From NCBI RefSeq assembly GCF_000420545.1, contig NZ_ATVD01000004.1, forward strand, positions 149,177 to 213,176: a stretch of DNA of 64,000 nucleotides. Direction: 5' to 3'. Position 1 is the first letter of the stretch. The number at the start of each line of letters is the position of its first letter. The DNA comes from Arenimonas oryziterrae DSM 21050 = YC6267 (lineage in GTDB: Bacteria > Pseudomonadota > Gammaproteobacteria > Xanthomonadales > Xanthomonadaceae). Below are positions 9,345-17,460 of this stretch, in pieces. Position numbers and translations under genes: made by a program. Below the pieces are notes generated by a model. It worked only from the letters and a program-made list of their open reading frames with translations, made no database searches and had not been told where the DNA came from.

Positions 9345-9396
9345 AAATATATTATTAATCAATTGATTACATTATATTGTTGATACTCAACATGAT
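9345..9396 (-). promoter_or_regulatory. A+T-rich promoter/operator block upstream of the TonB receptor
   Basis: In an otherwise G+C-rich window this stretch is almost pure A/T. It holds a perfect 14-bp palindrome TAATCAATTGATTA (9356-9369), a minus-strand TATAAT (9371-9376) and a small dyad GTTGA/TCAAC nearby. It is about 160-200 bp upstream of the receptor ATG, on the correct strand. No convincing -35 was found, so activation by a regulator at the palindrome is possible. Confidence 0.45.
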
Positions 9397-9415
9397 GCAC
9401 AATCGTCGCTTGGAC

Positions 9416-9901
9416 TCAGCGCGAAAACTGCCAGCTGCGCATGCGACCGTTCTCGTACGGCATCACGCCATGGAACGGGCGCGGATCATCGTCGAACACC
9501 AGCGGCAGGAACTGCCGGTCGCCTTCCCACAGATTGAGCTCGGGCACCCGCGCGATCTCGATCCACTCCAGCGTGCCCTCTTCGTTGCGCCGGAACGCGT
9601 CGCCGACGAAGCGGTCGATGCGGAAAATGAAGCCCAGCCAGTCTTCGCCGTTCTTGCCGAAGCCCGGCCAGCTGATCGTTCCGCGCAGCACCATGTCCTC
9701 GCAGATCAGGCCGGATTCCTCGCGGATTTCCCGACGCATCCCAGCCATGACGTCCTCGTCGCGTTCGACCTTGCCGCCCAGTCCGTTGTACTTGTCGAGA
9801 TGGTGATCGTCCGGGCGCGCATTGCGATGGATCAGCAGGACGCGTTCGCGATCGGGCGACAGCACGTAGCCGAGCGTGGCGACGATGGGGCAATAAGGCA
9901 T
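9416..9901 (-). CDS. NUDIX hydrolase (MutT/8-oxo-dGTP diphosphatase-like)
   Basis: 161 residues. The Nudix box reads GKVERDEDVMAGMRREIREE followed by SGL, an exact match to GX5EX7REUXEEXGU. N-terminal ATLGYVLSPDRERVLLIHRN and C-terminal PYENGRMRSW resemble the MTH1/8-oxo-dGTP diphosphatase branch, which removes oxidised nucleotides. Cytoplasmic. It diverges from the DUF3297 gene at 10033. Confidence 0.9.
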   Translation of the reverse strand: MPYCPIVATLGYVLSPDRERVLLIHRNARPDDHHLDKYNGLGGKVERDEDVMAGMRREIREESGLICEDMVLRGTISWPGFGKNGEDWLGFIFRIDRFVGDAFRRNEEGTLEWIEIARVPELNLWEGDRQFLPLVFDDDPRPFHGVMPYENGRMRSWQFSR

Positions 9902-10032
9902 GGGGACCGAATCGTGGACGGCGGGGCCGACAGCATATCCGCCGCGCGCGAAATCAGGCGAAAATGCCGGCCTGCCCGCCCCAGCTTGGTGCGGGCGCCG
10001 ACCCTCTTTCCGATTCCTTCCGAGACTTGACC

Positions 10033-10275
10033 ATGACCGACACCCCGCCCGACCGCCTTGCGATGAATCCGCGCAGCCCCTTCCACAACGCCGCCATTCT
10101 CGATCGCGGCGTCGGCGTGCGCTTCAAGGGCGAGGAGCGGACGAATGTCGAGGAGTACTGCATCAGCGAAGGCTGGATCCGCGTCGCCGCCGGCAAGGCG
10201 CTCGATCGCCGCGGCAATGCGATGACGATCAAGCTCAGCGGCGAGGTCGTCGCCTACTTCCACGATCAAGCCTAG
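10033..10275 (+). CDS. DUF3297 family protein
   Basis: 80 residues from MTDTPPDRLAMNPRSPF; the frame upstream of this ATG is not conserved-looking. The segments RGVGVRFKGEERTNVEEYC and EGWIRVAAGKALDRRGN are those of the short DUF3297 family of proteobacteria, whose function is unknown. Convergent with the LytTR gene, 10 bp apart. Confidence 0.85.
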   Translation: MTDTPPDRLAMNPRSPFHNAAILDRGVGVRFKGEERTNVEEYCISEGWIRVAAGKALDRRGNAMTIKLSGEVVAYFHDQA

Positions 10276-10285
10276 CCACCGCGGT

Positions 10286-11146
10286 TCACCGCTTGAGCGC
10301 GGACCGGTAGCGCCGACTGCACGGCACCTTGGTGCCATCGCGCATGACCAGACGGGCATCGCCCGTCTCCAGCGGCTCGATCTCGGCCACGCAATCGAGA
10401 TTGACCATGTAGCTGCGGTGCACACGCACGAACCGCGCCGGATCCAGGCGCGGTTCGATGCCGGCCATGGTCGCGCGTAGCGGATACTCGCGGCCACGCA
10501 CGCGCAGGTTCACGTAGTTTCCCGAGGCTTGCAGGAGCTCGATATCGTTGGCGGCAACCAGGAATTCCTTGCCCAGCTTGCGCACCAGGAACCGCTCCGG
10601 CCGCTCGACCGGCTCCACCGCCGGCCCCTCGTCGGGCGCATCGAGCAGACGTGCTTCGCCCTGCATCCGCAACAGCACGAGGTGGTACACGGCGACGATC
10701 AGCAGGATGGTGCCGTAGGTCTGCCAGTCCTTGAGGTATTCGTAGGCCAGCTCGCGCGGCCAGGAGCCGAAGTCGTAGCTCTCGCCGTACCAGGCATACG
10801 CCAGATGGCGCAGACCGACCATCGCCAGCACGTGCACCAGACTGAAGACGACCGAACCGAGCACATGCCAGGGCAGATGCCGGCGCAACTGGTTCAGGTA
10901 GAGCGGGAAGCGCCGTTCGAAGGCGATCACCGCCGGCACCAGGGCCAGCAGGACCAGGTTGCTCGACCACTCCCAGACGATCGGCTCCCATGGGGCGAAG
11001 TCCAGGTGCACGCGCTCGACATCCAGCAGCACGATGACCGAATTGGTCGTGGCCTGCAGGAGGTAGTTGAAGATCCAGAAGCCGGTCTCGAAGAAACGGC
11101 GATACGGCTGGTAGCGCTCCAGCAGGGAGCGTGAGTCGATAGTCAT
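10286..11146 (-). CDS. Membrane-anchored LytTR-domain transcriptional regulator
   Basis: 286 residues. Four probable membrane helices in the first ~165 residues, a Pro/Glu-rich linker, then a C-terminal LytTR DNA-binding domain (about 187-285) with FLVAANDIELLQASGNYVNLR and RFVRVHRSYMVN. There is no receiver domain, so it is not a classical response regulator; it may sense a membrane or lipid signal directly. A phospho-relay partner is not adjacent (the LytS/LytR pair of this window is 47 kb away). Divergent from the acyltransferase at 11292, which is a natural candidate target. Confidence 0.85.
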   Translation of the reverse strand: MTIDSRSLLERYQPYRRFFETGFWIFNYLLQATTNSVIVLLDVERVHLDFAPWEPIVWEWSSNLVLLALVPAVIAFERRFPLYLNQLRRHLPWHVLGSVVFSLVHVLAMVGLRHLAYAWYGESYDFGSWPRELAYEYLKDWQTYGTILLIVAVYHLVLLRMQGEARLLDAPDEGPAVEPVERPERFLVRKLGKEFLVAANDIELLQASGNYVNLRVRGREYPLRATMAGIEPRLDPARFVRVHRSYMVNLDCVAEIEPLETGDARLVMRDGTKVPCSRRYRSALKR

Positions 11147-11291
11147 CGCTGCATTCTAAGGGCCGGGGACGAATCGCGTCCCGCAACTCGTCCCGCGAGA
11201 CCACCGTTCGTCACTGTTCCCCGCGCCCTGCCCCCTGGTCCTGGGCTGGCGGCCGCGCCGTAGGCAGTCTGGGCTCACTCAGGAGAACCCC

Positions 11292-12491
11292 ATGACCCGC
11301 CGCCACGACATCGACGCCCTGCGCGCCATCGCCTTCAGTCTGCTGATCCTCTATCACCTGGCCATGCTCTACGTCTTCGACTGGGGCTGGCACGTCAAAA
11401 GCCCCTATCAGGGCGAATGGCTGCAATGGCCGATGCTGTTCGTCAATCGCTGGCGCATGGACCTGATCTTCCTCATTTCGGGCATGGCCGCCGCCTTTCT
11501 GCTCAAACCCGACCAGGTCTGGCGCTTCGTCCGCAGCCGGACCTGGCGCCTGTTCCTGCCACTGGTGTTCGGCATGCTCGTCATCGTGCCGATCCAGCCG
11601 TATGCGCAGGGCGTGTCGAACGGACTGGTCGAACCGGGCTTCTGGCATTTCCTCAGCGAGTATTACCGCGGCAAGCGCTGGCCCGAAGAAGCCTTCGACG
11701 GCTGGGAACACGGCTACACCTGGAACCACCTGTGGTACCTGGCCTACCTGTGGGTCTACACCCTCGTTCTGGCCCTGCTCGCCAAGCCGCTGGCGTCTTC
11801 ATTCGGTCGCCGCATGAGTGCGATGTTCACTGGCCTGCGCGGCTGGAAGCTGATGGTCCTGCCGGCCCTACCCCTGCTGTTCTATACGCTCACCTTGCAG
11901 CAGCGCTTTCCCGACGACGGCGATTTCATCCACGACTGGTACCGCAATGCGGTGTATTTCACGGTGTTCGTCTATGGTTACCTGATCGCCCGCGACAGCG
12001 GCTTCTGGACCGAAGCCCTGCGTCTGCGCCGCGTCAGCCTGATCGCGGCACTGCTGTTGTTCGTCCCCTACCTCACGTTGGTCGCGACCCTTCCCGAGGA
12101 CGTGCCGTTCTGGCAGCAGGCGGGCCTGTGGACGCTGCGCAATCTCTACATCTGGACGATGCTGCTGGCGATACTCGGCTGGTCACATGCCTTGTTGAAC
12201 AAACCGTTTCGCTGGCTGCCTTGGGCCAACGAGTCGGTCTATCCCTGGTACATGCTGCACCAGAGCCTGATCGTCGGCCTCGCCTTCTGGCTGATTCCCT
12301 TCCACCTCGGCCCGGTGCTCGAGCCGATCGCCGTGTTGTCGGGCACGGTGCTGGGCTGTTTCGCGATCAGCGAAATCGCCAAGCGCGTCCCGCTGCTGCG
12401 GCCGTGCTTCGGGCTGAAGGCGCTTCCCCGACCTGCGGAAACGAGCGCGGGTGCTTCGGTACGAGGAGACGTTCTCGCGGAAGACCGCTAG
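11292..12491 (+). CDS. Acyltransferase 3 family membrane protein (OpgC-like)
   Basis: 399 residues, ATG preceded by AGGAGA. Polytopic (about ten helices) with the Acyl_transf_3 start RRHDIDALRAIAFSLLILYH, containing the conserved Arg/His pair. Overall similar to OpgC/MdoC, which succinylates periplasmic glucans, and to other O-acyltransferases of surface polymers. Substrate unknown since opgGH are not present here. The stop overlaps the convergent HD-hydrolase stop by 4 bp. Confidence 0.82.
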   Translation: MTRRHDIDALRAIAFSLLILYHLAMLYVFDWGWHVKSPYQGEWLQWPMLFVNRWRMDLIFLISGMAAAFLLKPDQVWRFVRSRTWRLFLPLVFGMLVIVPIQPYAQGVSNGLVEPGFWHFLSEYYRGKRWPEEAFDGWEHGYTWNHLWYLAYLWVYTLVLALLAKPLASSFGRRMSAMFTGLRGWKLMVLPALPLLFYTLTLQQRFPDDGDFIHDWYRNAVYFTVFVYGYLIARDSGFWTEALRLRRVSLIAALLLFVPYLTLVATLPEDVPFWQQAGLWTLRNLYIWTMLLAILGWSHALLNKPFRWLPWANESVYPWYMLHQSLIVGLAFWLIPFHLGPVLEPIAVLSGTVLGCFAISEIAKRVPLLRPCFGLKALPRPAETSAGASVRGDVLAEDR

Positions 12492-13138
12492 CGACCGGCA
12501 CCGGCGCGCGTGACCGAGCGCGGCGCCTGCAGCACACGCTGCAGGTTCACGCGGGCTGGCGCATCGAAGCGCCCGTGGAAGGCATCGCTCAGAAAGATGC
12601 GCTCCTTGGCCAGCAGGCCTTTCAGGAAGCGCCGCCGGTTGAACTCAAACAGCCAGCCCGGCAACTTGCCCCGGTACTCGCTGGCGATGCCCCGATGGTA
12701 GGCATCAAACGCCGCTGGAGCTGCGCCGAGAATCGCCATGTCGCCATCCAGGAACCGCCGCGCGTCCTCGTCCACGTCGTCCGGACCGACCCGCCCATGC
12801 CGCGCCGTCAAGCGGATGAGTTCGGCCACGCGGGCCCCGTCGATGCCCGCTTCTGGCAGATGTTCCGCGATTGCTTCGAGGGCCAGCACGGCGCTGCGCT
12901 CTTCGTTGTCCCGCCGGCCCGCCTGATAGATCGCGTCATGGAAAAGCACGGCCAGGAATACTTCCCGCGGCTGCCGCCAGGCCGATCGCTGCGCCGATTC
13001 CGCGTAGTGCCCGAGCACCTCGTGCACATGATCGAAGTTGTGATACGCCCGGATCGGCGTCGCGTAGGCCGCCAGCAACAACGACACCAAGCCGGGCGGC
13101 AAGGGCATCGGCGCATGCGGGATCGTATTCATGGACAT
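12488..13138 (-). CDS. Predicted metal-dependent phosphohydrolase, HD superfamily
   Basis: 216 residues from MSMNTIPHAP (a second ATG two codons in is equally possible). HD-domain residues: YHNFDHVHEVL, then LFHDAIY with the His-Asp pair, and a later GDMAILG. This matches the COG4339-type small HD hydrolases of unknown substrate that often have an insertion for nucleic acid or nucleotide. Cytoplasmic. Stop codons overlap with the acyltransferase gene in opposite orientation. Confidence 0.8.
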   Translation of the reverse strand: MSMNTIPHAPMPLPPGLVSLLLAAYATPIRAYHNFDHVHEVLGHYAESAQRSAWRQPREVFLAVLFHDAIYQAGRRDNEERSAVLALEAIAEHLPEAGIDGARVAELIRLTARHGRVGPDDVDEDARRFLDGDMAILGAAPAAFDAYHRGIASEYRGKLPGWLFEFNRRRFLKGLLAKERIFLSDAFHGRFDAPARVNLQRVLQAPRSVTRAGAGR

Positions 13139-13254
13139 CGGCGCCTGCGAAGAAGGTCCGGCGAAACCATCGCGCCGATGGACACGGGACGACGCGCCCG
13201 GATCACGATATCCTCCGGGGGCCACAGCGGCAAACCCCAACCCAGGAGACGGTC

Positions 13255-13353
13255 ATGGCCAAGGGCCTGCAGCAGAAGAAAGAAACCAAGAAAAAACCCG
13301 CGAAAACCCTGAAAGAAAAGCGCGCCGACAAGGCCGCGAAGAAGGGCGGCTAA
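13255..13353 (+). CDS. Small Lys-rich protein, 32 residues
   Basis: The ORF starts at ATG 13255 behind AGGAGA (spacing 5) and ends with TAA at 13351-13353. The product begins MAKGLQQKKETKKK and ends KRADKAAKKGG; nearly half its residues are Lys or Arg, and it has no hydrophobic segment. A good ribosome binding site, a coherent end and a terminator formed exactly at the stop codon argue that it is real. Function unknown; a nucleic-acid or ribosome-binding peptide is a guess from charge only. Confidence 0.75.
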   Translation: MAKGLQQKKETKKKPAKTLKEKRADKAAKKGG

Positions 13354-13365
13354 GCCGCCCTCTTT
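13344..13365 (+). terminator. Rho-independent terminator with the stop codon as its loop
   Basis: GGGCGGC (13344-13350) pairs with GCCGCCC (13354-13360). The three-base loop is the TAA stop codon of the Lys-rich ORF, and TCTTTTTG follows. The last two codons of the protein (Gly-Gly) form the 5' arm. Confidence 0.88.
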
Positions 13366-13459
13366 TTGCCCGGTCGCCGGATCGCGCCACGCCGTCGAAC
13401 CGGCGACCGCAGGCATGAGGCATCATGGCGTCCCGCCTCCGCTGTTCGCCGATCCCGCC

Positions 13460-14140
13460 ATGACTTCCGAAAATCCCGCTGCCGATGCGACTGCCGATGC
13501 GGGTCCGGCGCCGCTCACGACGATCCAGGCGCGCATCCTCGGCTGCCTGATCGAGAAGGAAGCGACGACGCCGGAAGCGTATCCGCTGACCGCGAACGCC
13601 GTGGTCCTGGCCTGCAACCAGAAAACCAGTCGCGAGCCCCTGATGGAGCTTGAGCCGGGCGAAGTCGGCCATGCCCTGCGCGAGCTCGAAGGTCTCGGCG
13701 CGATCCGCTCGGTGCACGGCGCCCGCGCGCAGCGCTACGAACACCGTTTCGCGCAAGCCTGGTCGGTGACCACGCGCCAGCAGGCCCTGCTGTGCGTGCT
13801 GATGCTGCGCGGTCCGCAGACCCTCGCCGAATTGCATACACGCTGCGAACGCATCGCCGCGTTCGCCGATCTCGACGAAGTCCGGCTCACGCTCGAACGC
13901 CTCGCACAACGCACGCCCGCCTTGGCGCTCAACCTCGGCCGCGGCGCGGGCCAGCGCGAAGATCGCTACATGCACCTGCTGTCCGGTGCGGTGGACGCCG
14001 AGCAGCTGCTGGCCTCGGTGAAATCCACGGGCAGTGCCGAACGCAGCGGCGGCGAGACGCCGTCGCGCATCGACGCGCTCGAAGCGGCCGTGGCAGCACT
14101 GCGCGCCGAGCTCGACGCGCTCAAGTCGCGCCTGCCCTGA
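13460..14140 (+). CDS. yceH: YceH family protein (DUF480)
   Basis: 226 residues from MTSENPAADATAD; the 15 extra upstream codons lack family similarity. Two winged-helix modules: LTTIQARILGCLIEKEATTPEAYPLT is the hallmark of the family, followed by LACNQKTSREP and a second module RQQALLCVLMLRGPQT. C-terminal coiled coil (IDALEAAVAALRAELDALKSRL). Conserved gammaproteobacterial protein of unknown role. Confidence 0.92.
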   Translation: MTSENPAADATADAGPAPLTTIQARILGCLIEKEATTPEAYPLTANAVVLACNQKTSREPLMELEPGEVGHALRELEGLGAIRSVHGARAQRYEHRFAQAWSVTTRQQALLCVLMLRGPQTLAELHTRCERIAAFADLDEVRLTLERLAQRTPALALNLGRGAGQREDRYMHLLSGAVDAEQLLASVKSTGSAERSGGETPSRIDALEAAVAALRAELDALKSRLP

Positions 14141-14175
14141 TCGTCGACCGCGTTCGTCGGCCCCTCAGACTCCGC

Positions 14176-15435
14176 ATGTCCCTCGCTCCCTCCCTGCGCC
14201 TGGCCATTGTTGGCGGCGGTCCGGCCGGCCTCATGGCGGCCGAGTCGGCCCGTGCCGCCGGCATCGACGTCGATGTGTTCGAAGGCAAGGGCTCGGTCGG
14301 GCGAAAATTCCTGATCGCCGGCAAGGGCGGGCTCAATCTGACGCATTCGGAAGCGCGCTCGCCTTTCGTCGATCGCTACGGCGATCGTCGTGAGGACGTC
14401 GCGCGCTGGCTTTCGGTGTTCGACGCCGACGCCCTGCGCGACTGGGCCCGCGGACTAGGTGTGGACACCTTTGTCGGCAGTTCCGGCCGTGTTTTCCCGA
14501 CAGACATGAAAGCCGCGCCCCTGCTGCGCGCCTGGGTACGCCGGCTGCGCGAAAGCGGCGTGCGATTCCATGTGCATCACCGTTGCACCGGCTGGGATGC
14601 GGACGGGGCCTTGTGCTTCGACACCCCGAGCGGGCCGCAAATCATTCGTGCGCAGGCCGTTGTGCTCGCCTTGGGCGGCGGCAGCTGGCCGCAATTGGGG
14701 TCGGACGGCGCGTGGTTGCCCTGGCTGGCACAACGCGGCGCCGACATCGCGCCGCTGCAGGCGGCGAACTGCGGTTTCGAGATCGCCTGGAGTGAGATCT
14801 TCGCCCAGCGGTTCGCCGGGCATCCTCTGAAACCGGTGAAAATTCTCTGCCCGGAAATTCCGGGCGACGGCCGCTGGCTCCAGGGCGAATGCGTGATTTC
14901 CGAAACCGGCATCGAGGGCAGCTTGATCTATGCACGTTCGGCGCGCCTGCGCGAACAGATCAATGCCGAGGGGTCGGCCGTCATCCATCTGGATCTCGCG
15001 CCTGGCCGCGATCTCGACCGACTCACGAACGATCTCGCGCGCCCGCGTGGCGGCCGCTCGATGACCGACCATCTGCGCCGCGTCGCCGGCATCGAGGGCG
15101 TGAAAACCGGCCTGCTCTACGAAACGATGAGCAAGGCCGCGTTCTCCGATCCCGCCACGCTGGCGGCAACGATCAAGTCGCTGCCCCTGACACTGCAGCG
15201 CCCGCGCCCGATCGCCGAAACGATCAGCAGCGCCGGCGGCGTGCGTTTTTCCGCGCTCGATCCGGCCCTGATGTTGCGTCACGTTCCCGGCGTGTTCTGC
15301 GCGGGCGAAATGATCGACTGGGAAGCGCCCACGGGCGGCTACCTGCTGACCGCGTGTTTCGCGAGCGGAAAGATCGCTGGCGCCGGTGCCGCGGACTACC
15401 TGAGTGCGCGGTCCGCCACCCACGATCGCGCCTAG
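14176..15435 (+). CDS. FAD-dependent oxidoreductase, HI0933/BaiN type (TIGR03862 branch)
   Basis: 419 residues from MSLAPSLRLAIVGGGPAG; the start is 35 bp after yceH, so an operon is likely. N-terminal FAD motif GGGPAGLMAAESA, then GRKFLIAGKGGLNLTHSE, characteristic of the branch, and a C-terminal second flavin contact GVFCAGEMIDWEAPTGGYLLTACFASG. Relatives reduce C=C bonds of steroids or unknown substrates; this protein's substrate is unknown. Its stop overlaps the convergent amidinohydrolase stop by 4 bp. Confidence 0.88.
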   Translation: MSLAPSLRLAIVGGGPAGLMAAESARAAGIDVDVFEGKGSVGRKFLIAGKGGLNLTHSEARSPFVDRYGDRREDVARWLSVFDADALRDWARGLGVDTFVGSSGRVFPTDMKAAPLLRAWVRRLRESGVRFHVHHRCTGWDADGALCFDTPSGPQIIRAQAVVLALGGGSWPQLGSDGAWLPWLAQRGADIAPLQAANCGFEIAWSEIFAQRFAGHPLKPVKILCPEIPGDGRWLQGECVISETGIEGSLIYARSARLREQINAEGSAVIHLDLAPGRDLDRLTNDLARPRGGRSMTDHLRRVAGIEGVKTGLLYETMSKAAFSDPATLAATIKSLPLTLQRPRPIAETISSAGGVRFSALDPALMLRHVPGVFCAGEMIDWEAPTGGYLLTACFASGKIAGAGAADYLSARSATHDRA

Positions 15436-16289
15436 GACACCACGAGCGCCAGCCGGCCAGCCGACACCGGCAAGACTTCGTCCAGCCGCAAGGTCAGACA
15501 TTTGGCCGAACCGCCCGCCTTGAGGAATTCGTCCAGCGGCGTCTCCACGACGCGATAGCCGGCATTCTCGAGCGCGATGCGCAAGGTCGCACCGGCGCGA
15601 TTGAGCACGACTACGTTGCCCAGGTTCACCGCATTGCAGGCGAAGGCCAGAGCATCGGCTTCTTCAACAACGATCCGGCGCGATGCCGGCACGCGCGCTT
15701 CGATCGCCGCGCGCGCCGCGGCATCGAAGGCCGCCGGAAAATACAGCAGGTGTCCGCGCGACAGCGGACAGAAACAGGTATCGAGGTGGTAGAAACGCGC
15801 ATCGGCGAGCGCAAGCGGAATCGTCTCGACGTGCAGCACGCGCGCCAGCGCACTCACTGCCGCCAAATCCGTGCGATGGCCGTAGCCCACCCACAGGCGC
15901 GGCTCGGCACGATCAAACAGCGCATCGCCTGCGCCCTCGAACAGGCTGTCGCCGGGCAAGGCGCGCACATCGAAGCCCTCGTGCTCGAACCAGCGCGAGA
16001 AGGCCGCCTCCTCGCCGCGCCGCTCGGCATGACGGAACCGGCTGGGCACGAAGGTGCGGCCCAGGACCAGACCGGCGTTCGCAGTGAACGGCATGTCGGG
16101 CAATCCCGGTTCCGGCGCGATCTCGACGATGTCCGCGTGCATCGCCAGCACCACACGCAAGGCCTGCCATTGCGCGACGGCGCGCCTGCGGTCGGCCTGC
16201 CCCAACTGTCCTTGCATCCACGGATTGATGACGTAGTCGACCGCGAAATGCACCGGCGGACACATCAGCACGAGCGCGTGACTGGCCAT
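15432..16289 (-). CDS. Amidinotransferase-fold hydrolase (dimethylarginine dimethylaminohydrolase-like)
   Basis: 285 residues. Guanidino-modifying pentein fold with the expected catalytic set: acidic residues in DMPFTANAG and EGAGDALF, histidine in FYHLDTCF (about 168) and the nucleophile in GGSAKCLTLR (Cys about 264). It may hydrolyse methylarginines to citrulline, or another guanidino compound such as arginine itself; the sequence alone does not separate these. Cytosolic and apparently monocistronic. Confidence 0.85.
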   Translation of the reverse strand: MASHALVLMCPPVHFAVDYVINPWMQGQLGQADRRRAVAQWQALRVVLAMHADIVEIAPEPGLPDMPFTANAGLVLGRTFVPSRFRHAERRGEEAAFSRWFEHEGFDVRALPGDSLFEGAGDALFDRAEPRLWVGYGHRTDLAAVSALARVLHVETIPLALADARFYHLDTCFCPLSRGHLLYFPAAFDAAARAAIEARVPASRRIVVEEADALAFACNAVNLGNVVVLNRAGATLRIALENAGYRVVETPLDEFLKAGGSAKCLTLRLDEVLPVSAGRLALVVS

Positions 16290-16394
16290 GGCAACCCCGG
16301 CGGTCGGACTCGCGGCGGAACCTCGTCCCGCTTCGCTTGCCTCGAACCTACGCCGGCACCGCTAGAGGTTTTATTCAGTTGCCGCGAACGCGCC

Positions 16395-17108
16395 TTACCA
16401 CTCGCTGCGTTGCGGCAGCAGACCGCGCAATTCCGGCTCGGTCAGATTGCGCCACTGGCCGACCTTCAGGTGGCCAAGCTTGACGTTGATGATGCGCACG
16501 CGGCGCAGTTGCACGACCTTGTAGCCCAGTGCCTCGGCCATCAGGCGGATCTGTCGGTTCAGGCCCTGGGTGAGCACGATCGAAAAACCGAACTTGGCGA
16601 TGCGCCGGGTCTTGCAGGGCTTGGTCAGCTGGCCGTGGATGCGCACGCCGCCGGCCATGGCGCGCAGGAACTCGTCGGTCACCGTCTTGTTCACGCCGAC
16701 GAGGTATTCCTTCTCGTGGTTGTTTTCCGAGCGCAGGATCTCGTTGACGATGTCGCCGTTGCTGGTCAGCAGGATCAGGCCCTCGGAATCCTTGTCGAGG
16801 CGGCCGATCGGGAAGATGCGCTGCTGATGGCCGACGAAGTCGACGATGTTGCCCTTGACGTCGGCCTCGGTCGTGCAGGTCACGCCGACCGGTTTGTTGA
16901 GGGCGATGTAGACGTGCTTGCGCGCCCCCGCGCCTGCCGCCCGCTTGCGCAGTTCCTGCCCGTCGATGACGACCTTGTCGCCCTCCTCGACCTGCGCGCC
17001 GATCCCCGGTCGCTTGCCGTTAAGCAGCACCCGGCCTTCGGCGATGAGACGGTCGGCCTCGCGTCGCGAGCAATAACCGGACTCGCTGATGTGCTTGTTC
17101 AATCGCAT
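16395..17108 (-). CDS. rluF: 23S rRNA pseudouridine(2604) synthase RluF
   Basis: 237 residues from MRLNKHISESGYCSRREAD. S4 RNA-binding domain first, then the RsuA/RluB/E/F catalytic domain with GRLDKDSEGLILLT (catalytic Asp) and LTQGLNRQIRLMAEALGY. The stretch EKEYLVGVNKTVT and GQLTKPCKTRRI match the RluF group, which isomerises U2604 (and U2605-type sites) of 23S rRNA. No RluB-like extension is present. Confidence 0.88.
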   Translation of the reverse strand: MRLNKHISESGYCSRREADRLIAEGRVLLNGKRPGIGAQVEEGDKVVIDGQELRKRAAGAGARKHVYIALNKPVGVTCTTEADVKGNIVDFVGHQQRIFPIGRLDKDSEGLILLTSNGDIVNEILRSENNHEKEYLVGVNKTVTDEFLRAMAGGVRIHGQLTKPCKTRRIAKFGFSIVLTQGLNRQIRLMAEALGYKVVQLRRVRIINVKLGHLKVGQWRNLTEPELRGLLPQRSEW

Positions 17109-17197
17109 AGGGCGCGGATGCTGGCACAGGGGCCCGGGCAAGTCACCATGGCACGGAATATGCATCGTCCTTTTGGTCGAAAAAGGAAGCAGCTGCC

Positions 17198-17374
17198 ATG
17201 AGCAACGTCATCGCCTTTCCGAGCAAACAACGCGCCGATCTCGAGATCGCCCTGCGCCAGATGGAACTGCTGCTCTCTGGCCGCCGCCAGAGCCCCGAAT
17301 TCCAGAGCCTGAACGACGAAATCTGCCGCAGGAAGTCACACTCTGACGTGCAGCGGGCCGGCAACCGCCGCTGA
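17198..17374 (+). CDS. Small hypothetical protein, 58 residues
   Basis: ATG 17198 follows AAAAGGA (about ten bases upstream) and the frame ends at TGA 17372-17374. The product starts MSNVIAFPSKQRADLEIAL and ends DVQRAGNRR. It is hydrophilic and helix-prone (RQMELLLSGRRQSPEFQSLNDEIC is split by Pro and Gly). MSNVIAFPS-type starts are common in small proteobacterial proteins of unknown function. Divergent from rluF. Expressed status is inferred from the ribosome binding site only. Confidence 0.5.
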   Translation: MSNVIAFPSKQRADLEIALRQMELLLSGRRQSPEFQSLNDEICRRKSHSDVQRAGNRR

Positions 17375-17384
17375 TCCGCCGTCG

Positions 17385-17457
17385 GGAATCTGTGGGAAGG
17401 GCCCCGGGCCCCAGCCACCAGTGCAGACGCGGCAGAGGCCGCTCCCGCAGATTCCCC
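17385..17457. repeat. Long inverted repeat with REP-like arm
   Basis: The arm GGGAATCTGTGGGA (17385-17398) pairs with TCCCGCAGATTCCC (17444-17457) with a single G-T pair. The second arm is preceded by GGCCGCTCC, which resembles the GTGGGAGCGG head of the intergenic repeats at 41.3 and 59.2 kb. It lies between the stop of the 58-residue ORF and the stop of the ABC permease, so it can act as a shared 3'-end structure. Confidence 0.6.
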
Positions 17458-17460
17458 TGT

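Noticed and set aside
7230..9383. Long plus-strand open frame opposite the TonB receptor
   Set aside because: Antisense shadow; the minus-strand receptor has a signal peptide, plug and barrel motifs.
14889..17201. Long plus-strand open frame spanning three genes
   Set aside because: Runs antisense through the amidinohydrolase and rluF and out of frame through the flavoprotein; no coherent domain.
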